Below are positions 1-11,352 of a DNA stretch of 64,000 bases, one piece after another. A program made the position numbers and the translations under genes. The notes under the pieces were generated by a model. That model ran no database searches. It saw only the letters and a program-made list of their open reading frames with translations, and was not told the DNA's origin. How positions within the stretch are numbered: position 1 is the stretch's first letter; each line of letters starts with the position of its first letter. The DNA is from Tetramitus jugosus (Eukaryota > Heterolobosea > Eutetramitea > Acrasida > Vahlkampfiidae): positions 186,001 through 250,000 of the forward strand of contig OW569362.1 of assembly GCA_937625935.1 (NCBI GenBank), read 5' to 3'.

Positions 1-249
1 TCTTGAGTAAGTGACAGGTTGGAAGGATGAAACCCTAACTGAATCAGGCACTTCGTTTTCCAAGCGAGAACTGAAGATTGGAGGTATATTTTCTGAATAA
101 TGACGAGAGTTTTGTACGGCAATGCTTGTCGGTGCAAGGATAGGAATTTGTTTTTCAATGTCTCTTGCTGATGCTGTTTCCACTTTTCTCCTATAGACAC
201 GACCCGGTGTTGTTGAGGAGCTCACATAAGTGTTCTTGATTTGAAACAT
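1..249 (-). CDS. Partial unknown protein (N-terminal 83 codons)
   Basis: The reverse strand is open from an ATG at 249 to the left edge of the window, giving the first 83 residues of a protein. It starts MFQIKNTYVSSSTTPGRVYR and is Ser/Thr-rich and basic, with no signal peptide, membrane segment or domain I recognise. The codon use looks like real coding sequence. The gene lies head-to-head with the IQCH-like gene, and the 175 bp between the two ATGs must hold both promoters. That arrangement is common in this window and supports a real gene. Most of the protein is outside the window, so function cannot be called. Confidence 0.5.
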   Translation of the reverse strand, partial: MFQIKNTYVSSSTTPGRVYRRKVETASARDIEKQIPILAPTSIAVQNSRHYSENIPPIFSSRLENEVPDSVRVSSFQPVTYSR

Positions 250-424
250 TATTAGATAATATATTTTGAAGACAATGATATAGCATCAGACCATAAAAGT
301 ATGCCTGATTTCTTTCTTAACGGTCAATTAAAACCGCCGAGTCTTCTACAATCAAAAAGACCTAGAAAACCATGAGGTCGCACAATCTCGATAAAATACC
401 GATACCAACTGCGCCGTTGTTGAT

Positions 425-3400
425 ATGTTGAAAGAGAATGGTCCTGGAAGTCAGAATACACAACTATCCAAAGAAAGGAGTCAGTTTCTCCCGACCATAA
501 AGAAAAAGAGAAACTATTGGATTAACAAAGAAGAGACCACGATGAATACTCAGCGAAGAATTTATCGAACTAATCAAGCTGACGAGATTAGTCAACACAA
601 TGGAATTCTTTCTCTAATCAACAAGCGTCAGATTTCCAAGTCTAGTGACTTAGTCGCCCATATGTTACATTCGGGATCTGCTATTATGCATGTAGAAAGA
701 ACAATTATCTATCCAGGGCTCAAACAATTTGAGAAACGACAGATTCATACAATAGCGGAGTATGGTGCTGATTATTCGAACTTGAAATTTGATCATGATA
801 ATCCCAACAGTTCTCATACCCACCGTAAAACCAAGAACCCAAAGTATGATCCACGACAAACACCAGTGAGTGTTGTTCCCTTCGGAGAACAGGTTCAAGC
901 AACTATCTATTCAAGAAAAGAAGAAACAGGTTTATCATTTCCGAATCTACAACCTCCACCAGAGAGCATTGCTGATGGTATCACCAGCTCAGAATCTTCT
1001 CCAAGGAGCACAGAGAAAGAAAATCCTTTTCCAAGAAGATATGGGGAGTTACTTGATGAATATTCCCTTCATGAAATAATTATTAGGAAAGGGACTACGT
1101 TGACTTCAACCCCAGAATATATGTCGTTTAAGAGAAAGTACAAGTACAATTGGAACTCAATATCTCTAATCATCAACTTGCTCCAGATACTAATGAATGA
1201 ATTGCATGTTCCCACGGCTTATGTTGATGGAAAAGCAGTTGCTCGTCTTGCCCAATGTCGTCAAGAAAGAATTTCAGTTGACCAGTTACTCGATTGCTTA
1301 ATCAACTATGATACTGTAAAGCCATTGGTGGATGTTTCTAAATACAGAGACTTGAAGGGTTCGAGAGCTTGGGCGAGTACAATAATTAGCAAATACTGGA
1401 GAATGCATTCAGCAAAGAAAATGTTAAAACAACTGAAACAGCTAAACAGTTTCGCTACAACAATTCAGAAATGGTGGAGAATCAAACTGGCCTATGCTTT
1501 CACTCGACGAACTACAGAGAGGGTGAGGATAGCAGAAGAGATTGGATGGAAGAACAAAATGTCTGAATTTGTGAAGAATTGGAATACTATTAAGCGCCAA
1601 GGATATGTCGCTTTGCATATTCCATCTCACTCGTTTGATGAAGATGTGAGGAAAGGAATTGTTAAACTTTCTCAGAAACAAAATTCTCAAATACTAAGGT
1701 TGTTGGATCTTGTATTCAATTCTCAAATACTGCGAATCATTTACATTTGCAGTGTTCCTTGTGATGACCAATTCCTTAAATATTTTTTTCATTTACTACT
1801 GCTACATTGTGCGACTTCTGAAGGAAACACTGAGAAAGAAACAAAGAGTAGGGAGCGAAGAATGATTCAATCCTTCAAAAAGAAGATTTCATTCATCCAT
1901 CCCAGCGAGTTCAATCGTCTTCCTCAGTACTACTCCCTCTGCCAAAAACTGTTCCTATCGGAACGAAGTCTGAGATTGCTCCGAACTCAAATTATGTTAG
2001 AAAAACAAAAACTCAAGCACTATCATGACCTGACCGAAACAACAGAGTGTAGTATCATAATGATCCCTGGAGTTAGAAGTAGTTACTGGGAGTTGAGACT
2101 TGCTCAACGACTGCAAATTCCTTTGATGGGCATATACGAACGCTCCTCACTCCACTACAACACAAAGTCTAGCTCTAGGAGATTGCTTGAGTTTTCAGAG
2201 GTTAATATCCCTCCAGGAGCTATTGATCTTTATAATCAACAAGAAATTCTAATCTACTTGAGCAAATTGATTGTTCAGTATCCCCAATACAATAGATGGC
2301 TCCTTAAAATTAATCATCAACATGAATCAAGAGGTCATGGATACATTGATGTTCATGAAGGTATTGAATGTCTTAGCGAGCAAGGACGGTCTAAGATATA
2401 TGAAAAATTAAGACGACACCGACAGGAAGGAGGCTTTCTGGAAGCACTCCAAGACAGCTTGTATTACGAACTTGAAACAACAATTGCGAGCAAATTCAAA
2501 ATCTGTAGAAATGACTATAAAAACTGGAAGGAGTTTACCATGGCAATATCCAAGGCTGGTTGTGTGATAGAGGCAGTTCCCGAGAATATTGTTGGTAACA
2601 CATCCGTAAATCTACTCATTGAGCCTAACGGTAAAGTTGTTATGCACTCGATACAAGAGAATATACTATTCCCCAATTATTGTGTCATAGGTTGCGCACA
2701 CATTGGAGGTTACGATGATACTATGCCAAAAATGTCTCCAAGTGAATGTGATCAAGATACTAACCTCGAAATTGAAGAAGGAGTGACCGACGATCAAACA
2801 GTATCGAAAAAGATTCTGGATAGAAACTTAAACAAGGTAATGAAGGGAACAAAAGGATTAGGAAATCCGGTGCCCTATGAAGTGCTACTCGAAGCATCTT
2901 CCAGTGTAGCCAACGTTTTGTACTCAAAGCACGTGATGGGATATGTAACGATTGATTACATTGCTTTTGCCACCGAGAATAACTCTCTCAAGCTATGGGG
3001 AGTTGATTTAGACCTTGGAATGTCTGATCGTGCCCTCTTTCACAGTGTTTATCGACATGTTGTCCGAGATCTACCAGTAGGACAGCGATTAACCAAATCA
3101 TACATCTATGGGAATTTAATGGGACACTCTGCTTTTTCTCAATGGATGCATGAGACCTTTTTTGCTTTGTGTAGACAAAAGGGCATAGGATTCGATCTGG
3201 ATGCTCTCAAGGGAACTCTCTTTCAATTGGTTGATGGCATGCTCCAAAGTTTTCTTGGAGTAATATGCATAGGTGACAGTGTGGTCGAAGCGATCACTGA
3301 ATACAAGAATGTTATCACATTCATTCACTCACTCGTTAAGGATGAAACAGATAGTCAATCAAACATTGATCATGCCTACCATTGTATTCATGAGATTGTT

Positions 3401-3442
3401 GGAAAACTGATTGACAAATCAACTGAGTCGTCTTATCAGTAA
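425..3442 (+). CDS. IQ motif-containing protein H-like (IQCH)
   Basis: An intronless 1005-residue protein, close to the length of animal IQCH (about 1000 residues). The N-terminal third is basic and poorly conserved. Around residues 330-365 two helices of IQ type (FATTIQKWWRIKLAYAFTRR) should bind calmodulin. The C-terminal half carries the conserved IQCH region, including a block near residue 840 where MGYVTIDYIAF is followed by LWGVDLDLGMSDRALF. IQCH is known from sperm and other ciliated cells and is linked to calmodulin signalling and RNA-binding proteins, so a flagellar role is plausible here. The ATG at 425 is the first in frame; a second at 541 is possible. The identification rests on C-terminal similarity recalled from the family and is likely but unverified. 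Confidence 0.65.
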   Translation: MLKENGPGSQNTQLSKERSQFLPTIKKKRNYWINKEETTMNTQRRIYRTNQADEISQHNGILSLINKRQISKSSDLVAHMLHSGSAIMHVERTIIYPGLKQFEKRQIHTIAEYGADYSNLKFDHDNPNSSHTHRKTKNPKYDPRQTPVSVVPFGEQVQATIYSRKEETGLSFPNLQPPPESIADGITSSESSPRSTEKENPFPRRYGELLDEYSLHEIIIRKGTTLTSTPEYMSFKRKYKYNWNSISLIINLLQILMNELHVPTAYVDGKAVARLAQCRQERISVDQLLDCLINYDTVKPLVDVSKYRDLKGSRAWASTIISKYWRMHSAKKMLKQLKQLNSFATTIQKWWRIKLAYAFTRRTTERVRIAEEIGWKNKMSEFVKNWNTIKRQGYVALHIPSHSFDEDVRKGIVKLSQKQNSQILRLLDLVFNSQILRIIYICSVPCDDQFLKYFFHLLLLHCATSEGNTEKETKSRERRMIQSFKKKISFIHPSEFNRLPQYYSLCQKLFLSERSLRLLRTQIMLEKQKLKHYHDLTETTECSIIMIPGVRSSYWELRLAQRLQIPLMGIYERSSLHYNTKSSSRRLLEFSEVNIPPGAIDLYNQQEILIYLSKLIVQYPQYNRWLLKINHQHESRGHGYIDVHEGIECLSEQGRSKIYEKLRRHRQEGGFLEALQDSLYYELETTIASKFKICRNDYKNWKEFTMAISKAGCVIEAVPENIVGNTSVNLLIEPNGKVVMHSIQENILFPNYCVIGCAHIGGYDDTMPKMSPSECDQDTNLEIEEGVTDDQTVSKKILDRNLNKVMKGTKGLGNPVPYEVLLEASSSVANVLYSKHVMGYVTIDYIAFATENNSLKLWGVDLDLGMSDRALFHSVYRHVVRDLPVGQRLTKSYIYGNLMGHSAFSQWMHETFFALCRQKGIGFDLDALKGTLFQLVDGMLQSFLGVICIGDSVVEAITEYKNVITFIHSLVKDETDSQSNIDHAYHCIHEIVGKLIDKSTESSYQ

Positions 3443-3467
3443 AAAATATCGCGAACATAGAAGCTTG

Positions 3468-5246
3468 TCACTTTACTCTCTGATTGAGAAGACAATACTG
3501 GTTCACTCGCAACCGAATGTGCTCCCGATGGAGGTAATCTCTGATGAGAGATTTCAGTTTTTCAACATCTGCTCTGTGGTTGATCGAATAGCGAACTCGT
3601 TCATTAAGATAGAAAGAATTGCCTTTCTGTTGGACGTGTTGCAAACGAGCAACAGTTTGTAATCGAGTACCACATAAAGTCTCATCTCTCTCATTTCTCA
3701 GCAATAACTCTGTGTTCAAGTCTGTGAGCTCTCTGTGATATTGGAGCACTCTCAATCCCAATATTCGATTGTAAAGAGAGTACATGTTGTGATGCTTTGA
3801 TGACAAGCATTGGAGCACCTTGATCGAGACACCATATTTGAAAATGAACCAAGGAACAATGACACCTCGAATCGACTCTTCAGTATAATTCATCCACGGT
3901 ATGAAATAGGTGCGAGACAAGTAACCAATGCACTCGATACTAATGGGCACACTGATCGGACCAAAGTATAGATCTCGGGGATACACGTTTTTGATTCGAC
4001 GTTTCTTTCTTGCTCGCTTGTTAATAAAGTGTACCATGTCGCTCAATGATGATGATGATGATGATGGTAAATTGTTGTTCTCTTGTTCTTGATCATAATG
4101 ACTCATACTCGTTTTCTCCTTATGCTTCTTCTTCTTGACACGACAACACAACAAATAGTAATCAATGCATCGCAAGTAATGAAAATAGAGAGATTTGAAT
4201 TGAGATGAACAATTCAACATAAAGTTGTGATTGTTCCTAGCGCTTGGATAATCAATCTGCATATTGTGCTTGCTGTTCTTGTTGTTGTTGTTGCTGCTGC
4301 TGCTGTCTGAATTCAGATTGTACAACACTTGTTGCAACACACTCTGATGAGTCAACACAATGGTCTCCTTTTCTCCCATCAATTCATTGTACATGTCCAA
4401 CTGTTGATCTTGGTTCCATTGATCAATCAATCGATAATTGGTGAAACAAGTTTCATTTCCCCACCACTTGTCACTCATTTGACTCTCTTGATCACCACCA
4501 CCACTACCACCACTACCACCACTATACATGTTTTGCAATTTTTGATTGAGTTGAATAGCTTTTTGTTGTTCAACATCATGTAAATATGATGATGATTCAT
4601 CACCATCACCATCACCATCATTGTGAGTAGTAGATGACAAGAGAGAGAACAGTGGTTGAATATCCTTGTGCAAGTCCAAGTGAAACTCTCGCATCATGCC
4701 TCTCGATCTCATAATGTTCACACTGAGGTTCGCTCTTTGAAAATAATCATCCATCGATTCCATGTGTAAATTCTCATTTGGATTCACAATGAATGTATTG
4801 TATTTGGGAATGTATGGTTGTTCATGTTGTTGTTGTTGGTTCATCATATCATCATCATTCTCATCATTCTTCATTGGTCTTGTTGTATTGTTCAGGAATT
4901 GGATCATGAGATGAATCAACTGTTGTTGTTGCTGCACATCATCATTGTCATCATCATTTGATGAATCAACAACATCATAGTGCTTCAATAGATGATGATA
5001 GTAGGAGAGAAATGGGAATGAATCTAGTTTACTTGGATCACTATCATCATCATTGGCATCATCAATATCACACATGACACACAATCGATGATAAATGTTC
5101 GTGTCTTCATGATTGTTGTTGTTGTTTGCAGTGATCAATTGATGAAAGAGAAATGGAGGGAAGCACTGTTCAAGATTTTTCAAGTGAGATTCATGGGAGT
5201 TGTTGTTGCTGTTGTTGTTCAAGGTATGATTGTTGTGATTGATCAT
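3468..5246 (-). CDS. Unknown Asp/Asn/Gln-rich protein with conserved-looking C-terminus
   Basis: A 592-residue intronless reading frame whose stop lies 25 bp from the stop of the IQCH-like gene (tail-to-tail). The N-terminal 400 residues are full of Asn, Asp, Gln, His and Ser runs, typical of this genome. The last 190 residues are normal globular sequence: a basic stretch (KRARKKRRIKNVYPRDLYFG, a possible nuclear signal) is followed by hydrophobic and aromatic sequence around ECIGYLSRTYFIPWMNYTEE and a charged helical tail. I do not recognise the family. The unbiased C-terminus and the ATG at 5246 support a real gene. The low-complexity half could be partly disordered linker. Confidence 0.6.
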   Translation of the reverse strand: MINHNNHTLNNNSNNNSHESHLKNLEQCFPPFLFHQLITANNNNNHEDTNIYHRLCVMCDIDDANDDDSDPSKLDSFPFLSYYHHLLKHYDVVDSSNDDDNDDVQQQQQLIHLMIQFLNNTTRPMKNDENDDDMMNQQQQHEQPYIPKYNTFIVNPNENLHMESMDDYFQRANLSVNIMRSRGMMREFHLDLHKDIQPLFSLLSSTTHNDGDGDGDESSSYLHDVEQQKAIQLNQKLQNMYSGGSGGSGGGDQESQMSDKWWGNETCFTNYRLIDQWNQDQQLDMYNELMGEKETIVLTHQSVLQQVLYNLNSDSSSSNNNNKNSKHNMQIDYPSARNNHNFMLNCSSQFKSLYFHYLRCIDYYLLCCRVKKKKHKEKTSMSHYDQEQENNNLPSSSSSSLSDMVHFINKRARKKRRIKNVYPRDLYFGPISVPISIECIGYLSRTYFIPWMNYTEESIRGVIVPWFIFKYGVSIKVLQCLSSKHHNMYSLYNRILGLRVLQYHRELTDLNTELLLRNERDETLCGTRLQTVARLQHVQQKGNSFYLNERVRYSINHRADVEKLKSLIRDYLHREHIRLRVNQYCLLNQRVK

Positions 5247-5322
5247 TTCGCAGCATTTTGGTTGGCATCAAGATGTTTGATAAGTAGGTAATTTTTATTT
5301 GTATGTGTTGTGTGGATTGGAT

Positions 5323-7575
5323 TCAGCTTCGGAATGAAATACTGTCATCACTGTCGCTGTCAAACTCACATTCACCCAATCCATTGGTACTCATGTGTTG
5401 AGTAGGTGACTGTGGTGTTTCAATAGAAGATGCACTAGCCAATTGTTGTTGCCTCTCTTGCTTTCTCTTCTGAGCTTGCCTCAGTTCGTCCTTGGATATG
5501 ACTACACCGTACTTTTCAGGCTCGCTGTTTGCTAATTGTACATACTGGGTGTATCGGTTCATTCCGTGGGTCAAATAAGCATGGAAGGTATCAATGCTTG
5601 TGTTGGTTACTGACAAGAATGGATTCAACACGGCACTATTGTCTGCTTCATCACTACTGGTAGAGTTCTCTGAGATGTACACTGAGCAAGGTACCTTCTT
5701 AAAATTATATGTAATATACAGTGAATGATAGGGATCTTCAATGAGCTCCACCTGAGAAATGTGATCAAATGGAATCTCTCTCTCGACATAGAGATTGTCC
5801 ATTTCTGTTCGTTGTGGATTCTCATCGTCAGTGTCTACGGCATAGACGTTGAGGAACACTAGAGACTCACCAACCAATCGAACATATCTCAATTCGTATT
5901 GACAATCATTTGCCAACGATTCATTGTTGTAATGATAGACAGCTCTTGGTAGATGACCACGAATCTTCTTGATCGAGGACGCTGATGATTTGCTCTGTGA
6001 TGATAATGAGGAATGACTGCTGCTGTTTTTGTTCTTGTGGCTTTTGTTGTTTGGATCGAGAGACAACTCTTCGTAGCCCTTCAATTCTGTATCATAGGGT
6101 GAATTGTGTCGGAAGAGGCGAGAGTAGTGGAGAATCAAGAAGGATGCCACCTTACAAATCAATGGAGTGTCCTGCAGTGTGGCATTCGTGTCTTCTGTTT
6201 GATCAGGCAACAGAGGAGGAACCATGATATTTGGTCCAATCACAATACTCAGCGTTTCATGAGTCATCTTTGTCTCCTGCTTGTACTTGATCATCAGATT
6301 ACACAGTGCCATCAAATGCTCCAACACTGCATAATGCTCCAGAGGTATGGTGTTGATGAGACGTCTCACGGCACTGATTCTGCCACGAACACGAGCGCGA
6401 CGACCACTGCGACGAGCACCGACTGATGCAACCTCTGGCTGATCCGTGGTATCCACGTTGACCGATGTCAAAAAGCTGTCGTTTCCACTGATGCTGGCCA
6501 TGGAAGATGACACAATTTGATTCAACTTGCTCTGTAGTTGACTCTGTCTCTTGTTACTTGACCTGTTATTACTGCTGCCTTCATCTGTTTCATCATTTTC
6601 ATCCTCAACAGAATCGCCACCACCATCAAAATCATCATCATACTCGTAGTCCTCTGCTTCTTCCTCGTCATCCTCCTCGTCACCAATCGAAACAATCTTC
6701 TTCAACGGTTCATACAATCGATAGGTCAACAATGGCTCTGGCAACTCTCTCAGGTACATTTTGACGAGACCAGTGATCGCATTGGGATCAACATCCGGCT
6801 TCACTGGCAAAAACATGTTGGTATCGACTCGTTTCTTGAACGCTTCCACAATTCTCAGTGCACCACTCACTCTGAAAATACCAGTCGTGTCCATACCCGT
6901 CTTACTAATGAAACTGAAGCACAGTTTTAGAAAACGTGGCAATGGTTGATTGTACACATCATAGTCACAATACAGTGGATTTCGACTGGTGAGAACGAGA
7001 TAGTTGCCGAATATGGGACTCAGCTTCTCATGAGGGATCTCTGGTTTGAGATGCAGAACCATGACAGGTCGATAGAAGGGAGCATAGATGGATGAATTGA
7101 GTTGATCTTCCATTTTCACAGGCACCATATCACCACCACCACCACCACCACCACCACTATTGCTGCTCGCATGACTAATACTACTACCGCTGTTATTACC
7201 ACTTGTATTACTACTGTTGTTACTATTGCTACTGTTGTTGTTGTTGTTGTTATTATTATTAGATGAACTACTGCTGCTATTGCTACTGCTATTCGATGGA
7301 TTGTGAGCATTCTTGAGATTGAGAGAATAGGATTTGTCAATGGGTTGTTTCATGAGCAAGTTGAGTCCTCGTTTCCTGACGAGCATGGCAAACATTTGTT
7401 CAAATGTGAGACTGGCATCCAATCCGTCCATCAAACAATGATCCATGCCTGAACTGTTGAAATAGACGTCGATGGAGACTCTGGGACGATGAACAGCATT
7501 GACTGATTTCTTTCTGGGCCTTGGATGCTGACCACTACTGCTACCCGTGTTGTTGTTGTTTGTGGAGAGTGCCAT
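5323..7575 (-). CDS. RhoGAP domain protein with acidic insertion
   Basis: A 750-residue protein with a RhoGAP domain that speeds GTP hydrolysis by Rho/Rac-type GTPases and so controls the actin cytoskeleton. The arginine-finger motif is clear (GIFRVSGALRIVEAF, about residue 235). It is followed by the helix block DPNAITGLVKMYLRELPEPLL and, further on, by HETLSIVIGPNIM. Between the second and third blocks is an insertion of about 115 residues that is very acidic (DEEDDEEEAEDYEYDDDFDG) and then Ser/Arg-rich. The N-terminus has long Ser/Asn and Gly runs. About 250 residues follow the GAP domain and contain no recognised domain. The upstream neighbour is kinesin-8, 283 bp away. The catalytic Arg is present, so an active GAP is expected. 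Confidence 0.85.
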   Translation of the reverse strand: MALSTNNNNTGSSSGQHPRPRKKSVNAVHRPRVSIDVYFNSSGMDHCLMDGLDASLTFEQMFAMLVRKRGLNLLMKQPIDKSYSLNLKNAHNPSNSSSNSSSSSSNNNNNNNNNSSNSNNSSNTSGNNSGSSISHASSNSGGGGGGGGDMVPVKMEDQLNSSIYAPFYRPVMVLHLKPEIPHEKLSPIFGNYLVLTSRNPLYCDYDVYNQPLPRFLKLCFSFISKTGMDTTGIFRVSGALRIVEAFKKRVDTNMFLPVKPDVDPNAITGLVKMYLRELPEPLLTYRLYEPLKKIVSIGDEEDDEEEAEDYEYDDDFDGGGDSVEDENDETDEGSSNNRSSNKRQSQLQSKLNQIVSSSMASISGNDSFLTSVNVDTTDQPEVASVGARRSGRRARVRGRISAVRRLINTIPLEHYAVLEHLMALCNLMIKYKQETKMTHETLSIVIGPNIMVPPLLPDQTEDTNATLQDTPLICKVASFLILHYSRLFRHNSPYDTELKGYEELSLDPNNKSHKNKNSSSHSSLSSQSKSSASSIKKIRGHLPRAVYHYNNESLANDCQYELRYVRLVGESLVFLNVYAVDTDDENPQRTEMDNLYVEREIPFDHISQVELIEDPYHSLYITYNFKKVPCSVYISENSTSSDEADNSAVLNPFLSVTNTSIDTFHAYLTHGMNRYTQYVQLANSEPEKYGVVISKDELRQAQKRKQERQQQLASASSIETPQSPTQHMSTNGLGECEFDSDSDDSISFRS
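7126..7275. repeat. Imperfect ACC/ACT/GTT triplet tract in RhoGAP gene
   Basis: A run of imperfect trinucleotide repeats (ACC, ACT, GTT, ATT) inside the RhoGAP gene. On the minus strand it encodes Ser/Asn runs followed by eight glycines. It is low-complexity coding sequence likely to vary in length between strains. Confidence 0.7.
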
Positions 7576-7858
7576 TTACAAAATGTTGGTTATTATGATG
7601 ATTATTATGATTGCGTACGACGATGATTGTCGTTGTTGCTCTATGGTTGGTTGTTGTAGAGATGATTCTCTTTTTTATTTTTCCCTCCGGTGTGCGGGAA
7701 TCATTGTTTTTTGTCAACAACATTTTTCAAAGTTTGACGTGTGACGTGATGGTCGGATCTTTTTCAAAGTTAACAGCAGGCTTTTGAAATGATGAATGTG
7801 ATGATTTATTGGATTAACGACAAGCGTTTCAGCTTAATGAAACGAAGAGATAGTTACT

Positions 7859-10800
7859 TCACGTTCGAGCAGTCATTGGAAGTTTGATGGGTTTCGATTC
7901 GCCACCGCCTAACTTTAGAGTTTTTGTAGTCTTGTTGCTGGTTAGTGGCTTCGTTGTATTCGTCTGAGCAGCAGGAGCATTCTCCTTATTTCTCAAATTG
8001 GCTTGCCAGGCACTAAAGTCAAAACTCTGACTAACGGGAGGTGATGTCTTGGGTCGAAGATTCAGTGTGTGAGAAACGCGACTCTGAGCAGAGGCAGTTG
8101 ATTGCATGTAGCTCGGTAGACCATTGCTATTGCTGGATTGGGATCGAGGTGTTGTTGCACCACTGCTTGGCTGCAGTGGATTCGTTCCATCCAGTGGCAG
8201 CGTAAATTTTACCTTCTTGGAGTTACCGTTCAAAGAGCTCGTCTTTTTTGGGTCATCGCCCTTCCGTGTTGACTTTTCACCCCATGCTTCTGTCGGCAGT
8301 TTCTTCAGTACCAGTGTGTGCTTTTGCTTGACCTTTTCCTTTGTTCTCGTTCGGGCCGAGTTATTCATTTGGACAAAGTCTTCGAATTGTTGGAACTTTT
8401 GCCTCAGCGAGTCTGTTGTGGCCGAAGAACGTGGAACTGAACCTTCAAAGGATGTAGAATGAGGAGAATGAACAACATGAGGTTCTCGAGGTGATGTCTG
8501 AAGTGATCTTGCGGTTGCGTTTTCACTTTCGTCTTCAGATATATCCATTCGACTGCCTTCGTGATCCTTATCGAGATCGTCTAAAGACATCATCGGAATC
8601 ACTGGCACATGCCTCGTCTTTTGTGGTGTATTAGCACCTGGTGGTGTATTCGAGCTATGAATTCTAATCTTCTTTGGTTTTTGCATTGGGGATGTGTGCA
8701 TCGGAGAGTTGGACAACGAGGAGTTTGGAGCAGAGTGATGGTCAGGTGATGATGGTTCTCCAAAACGAAGTTTCCGCTTGCGAGCTCCTGGGACGCTAAT
8801 ATTGGTCGGTGTTTTCAGAGCGTCATGCATGAGAGCATTGTTTAACTTTGAAATGGGCGACTCTCCTTCTCCTTCATCCTCAGGGACACTATCATTCATA
8901 TTTTCTGCAACAAATGTACAATGCATCAGAGCAGTGTTGTATTCCATTTCAACATCTGGGGTTATCAAATCGGATTCTCTCAATCTTTCAAAGAGCATGA
9001 TAAGTGTACCTTGGATCTTGTTTGTTGAGTGCTGAGCATCCTCAACAACAAGCTTCAATCGTTGTTCTCGAGCTCTATGATGTTGGGACATTCGCTCTAG
9101 ATCCAAATTCATAACTTCGAGATCATGAATACGCGTTTGAAGACTGATCATTTGTCTGAGATCTTCATTCTGAAGGGCAACCAGTGCTTTCTCTTGCATT
9201 GTCTTTGATTGACTGATATTGGCATGGAGGTTATCTCTTATTCTCTCCTTTTGCATCACATACTGTTCAGTACACTGCAGCAGAGCTTCTGCGTCAGTAT
9301 GTAAAGTGTGAATCCGAAGGGGCATTTCGTCATATGGAGTATCAGAGTGTTCTCGCTCCCACCTTCGAATTTCATTTCGAATAAAGAGAACCTTAAGGGC
9401 ATTTTGACGGTCATTTTCTTCAATTTCCATCAGTAACTTTCTGTCACTGATTTGTTCTTGATATGATCGTGCTAATGTTGCCCTAATATTGTACATCAGA
9501 GTTCGTTCTCTTTCGAAATCGGCCATTTGACTTGAATCACGTTGATCAACCTCAGCTGCTTTGATTGCAAGCTTCCTCTTCAGTTCGCTGACTTCTGCAC
9601 GAAGCTCGTCAATAATCTTCGTGTATTTGGTGATGTGGAAGTTGACGTTGTGAACATTCTTCACAACAGATGTCTTGATATTTTTGGATCGGTTGGCATA
9701 TTTCAGAGTATTAAATGTATCGTCGTAGCAACAGCTATTAGGACTTACATTTGCAATCATTACTGTTCTACAGTTTCCTCCCAAAGAATCCTTGAGTAGT
9801 CTTGTTAACTTACTGTTTCTATAAGGAACATAACCTTTGCCCTTATTCTTGCCAAGAGCGTTGATGCAATTAGCCAAAGCGAGCAGCGATTTGTTAATGT
9901 TAGCACCTTCAACGAGTCTAGCACCTCGGTTCTTAGTTACAGATGCCCTTTCTGATCCTGCCAGATCGATCAAGGATAATTTACCAACCTTGACGTCTGT
10001 TTGAATGTTTGCTGTTCGATCACGTTGTTCAATCAAGATTTGGAAGACGGCGTGAGATCTGGAAGAAGTTAAATTGGCAGCAGTGCCAAATTGTGTTCTG
10101 TTAGCAGTACCCTTTGTCACGAGTTCCAATACCTCGTCTGCATTCGCAGGACAATGTTCTGATAAGCCAGACACAGAAACACCCTTGATCTTGTCCTCTC
10201 TGAGTTCCAATACTTGAGGCTTTGAAGATGGATCAGCCAATAGATCCCGCAATGTTTCATTGTACACTTCAAGGAATGAAACAACAACCTTGTACTGCTT
10301 TTCAGCACTTGTTCTTTCCATTGTGTTGAACAAATCAATCATTGTCAAGGCTAGTACACCTGGTCCATTGTCGTTTCCCATCATTGTAAAAGTTTTTCCT
10401 GCACCTGTAGCACCATAGGCAAACACTGTTGCATTATATCCGTCCATGACACCATCAATCAAACCCTTTGCCGTTTCATTGTACACTTCCATTTGAGTGC
10501 TATTTTCATCGAAAACTCTGTCAAATGCAAAACGGAGATCCTTTCCCCGTCTTACTCCTAGTGCTCTTCTCTTGTGTGGACTAGACATGTCCATATTGTC
10601 TGATGGATCAAAAACGAGCATATTGTTGTCCATGACTCGTACGATGGGTCCTCTACGACCCTCTAGTCCCTTTTCACGAGCAGATTCAGGCCTCAGTCTA
10701 TGCATTTTTGATGTTATAATAAAGAATACGAGCGTTTTTAGCTTCACATTTCTTACTTGAAAAAATGAAATTCATATTTCTTAAGTTCATACCTCACGGA

Positions 10801-10983
10801 GACTAATATATTGTTATTGGATTGATTAGAGAGAATATTGGACATGGCTATATCGGTATCTGCCAGTATCGAGCTATTCGAGCTCGAAGATATTTTCGAT
10901 TTTAAGACTTGTTGTGCTGACGATGGTTTGTTTGAGAGCAGATTCGAGTGACTGCTTGTTCGTGAATTTAATCTATTCATCAT
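7859..10983 (-). CDS. Kinesin-8 family motor, two exons
   Basis: Exons 10983..10793 and 10697..7859 join across a 95-nt intron (GTATGA donor, TAG acceptor). The join rebuilds the first motor strand as ILVSVRLRPESAREKG, which neither frame has alone. The 1009-residue product has an N-terminal kinesin motor with P-loop GATGAGKT, switch I NLTSSRSHAVF and switch II DLAGSERASVT. The phrase NNMLVFDPSDN before the P-loop and the long motor N-terminus match kinesin-8 (KIF18/KIF19/Kip3). A neck and coiled coil follow, then a Ser/Pro-rich basic tail. Kinesin-8 motors walk to microtubule plus ends and limit their growth, in spindles and cilia. The divergent promoter contains an E2F-like site. The subfamily call is from sequence feel; the kinesin call is certain. 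Confidence 0.93.
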
Positions 10984-11352
10984 GGTGTGGTACGAATGTT
11001 GTTGTTGTTGTTGCTGATTTCGTTTGTTCTCTCTGTATTCAATGTGTCACAAGTAGTTTGAGCGGTTTGTAAGTTTGTTGTAGCTCAAGTTAATTATTCA
11101 TAAATATAATAGAAAATAGAGGATGCGTTCAACGTTGTCGTTCGATGACTCTAAGGTTTTCTTTTTTCCACGGGTCTTTTCTGTCGTTTGTTTTTGTTTT
11201 TTCGTTAAACGCCAGAAGTAAGGGACAATTAGTTTTGGCTCCAACGATTGTCAACGGTTTTTGGCGCGAATATTACGCCGCTTTTGTTATCCCGACCGAA
11301 CATTTCTGATTAGTTCGTTCCAAGAAAACAAAGCAAAACAACCAATACCACC
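10984..11352. promoter_or_regulatory. Divergent intergenic region, kinesin-8 / ADP-ribosylarginine hydrolase
   Basis: These 369 bp separate two divergent start codons and hold no convincing reading frame. They are A/T-rich with poly-T stretches. At 11258..11270 there is TTTTTGGCGCGAA, a full match to the E2F consensus TTTSSCGC. A TATA-like run (ATAAATATAATAGAAAATA) lies at 11099..11117. Confidence 0.5.
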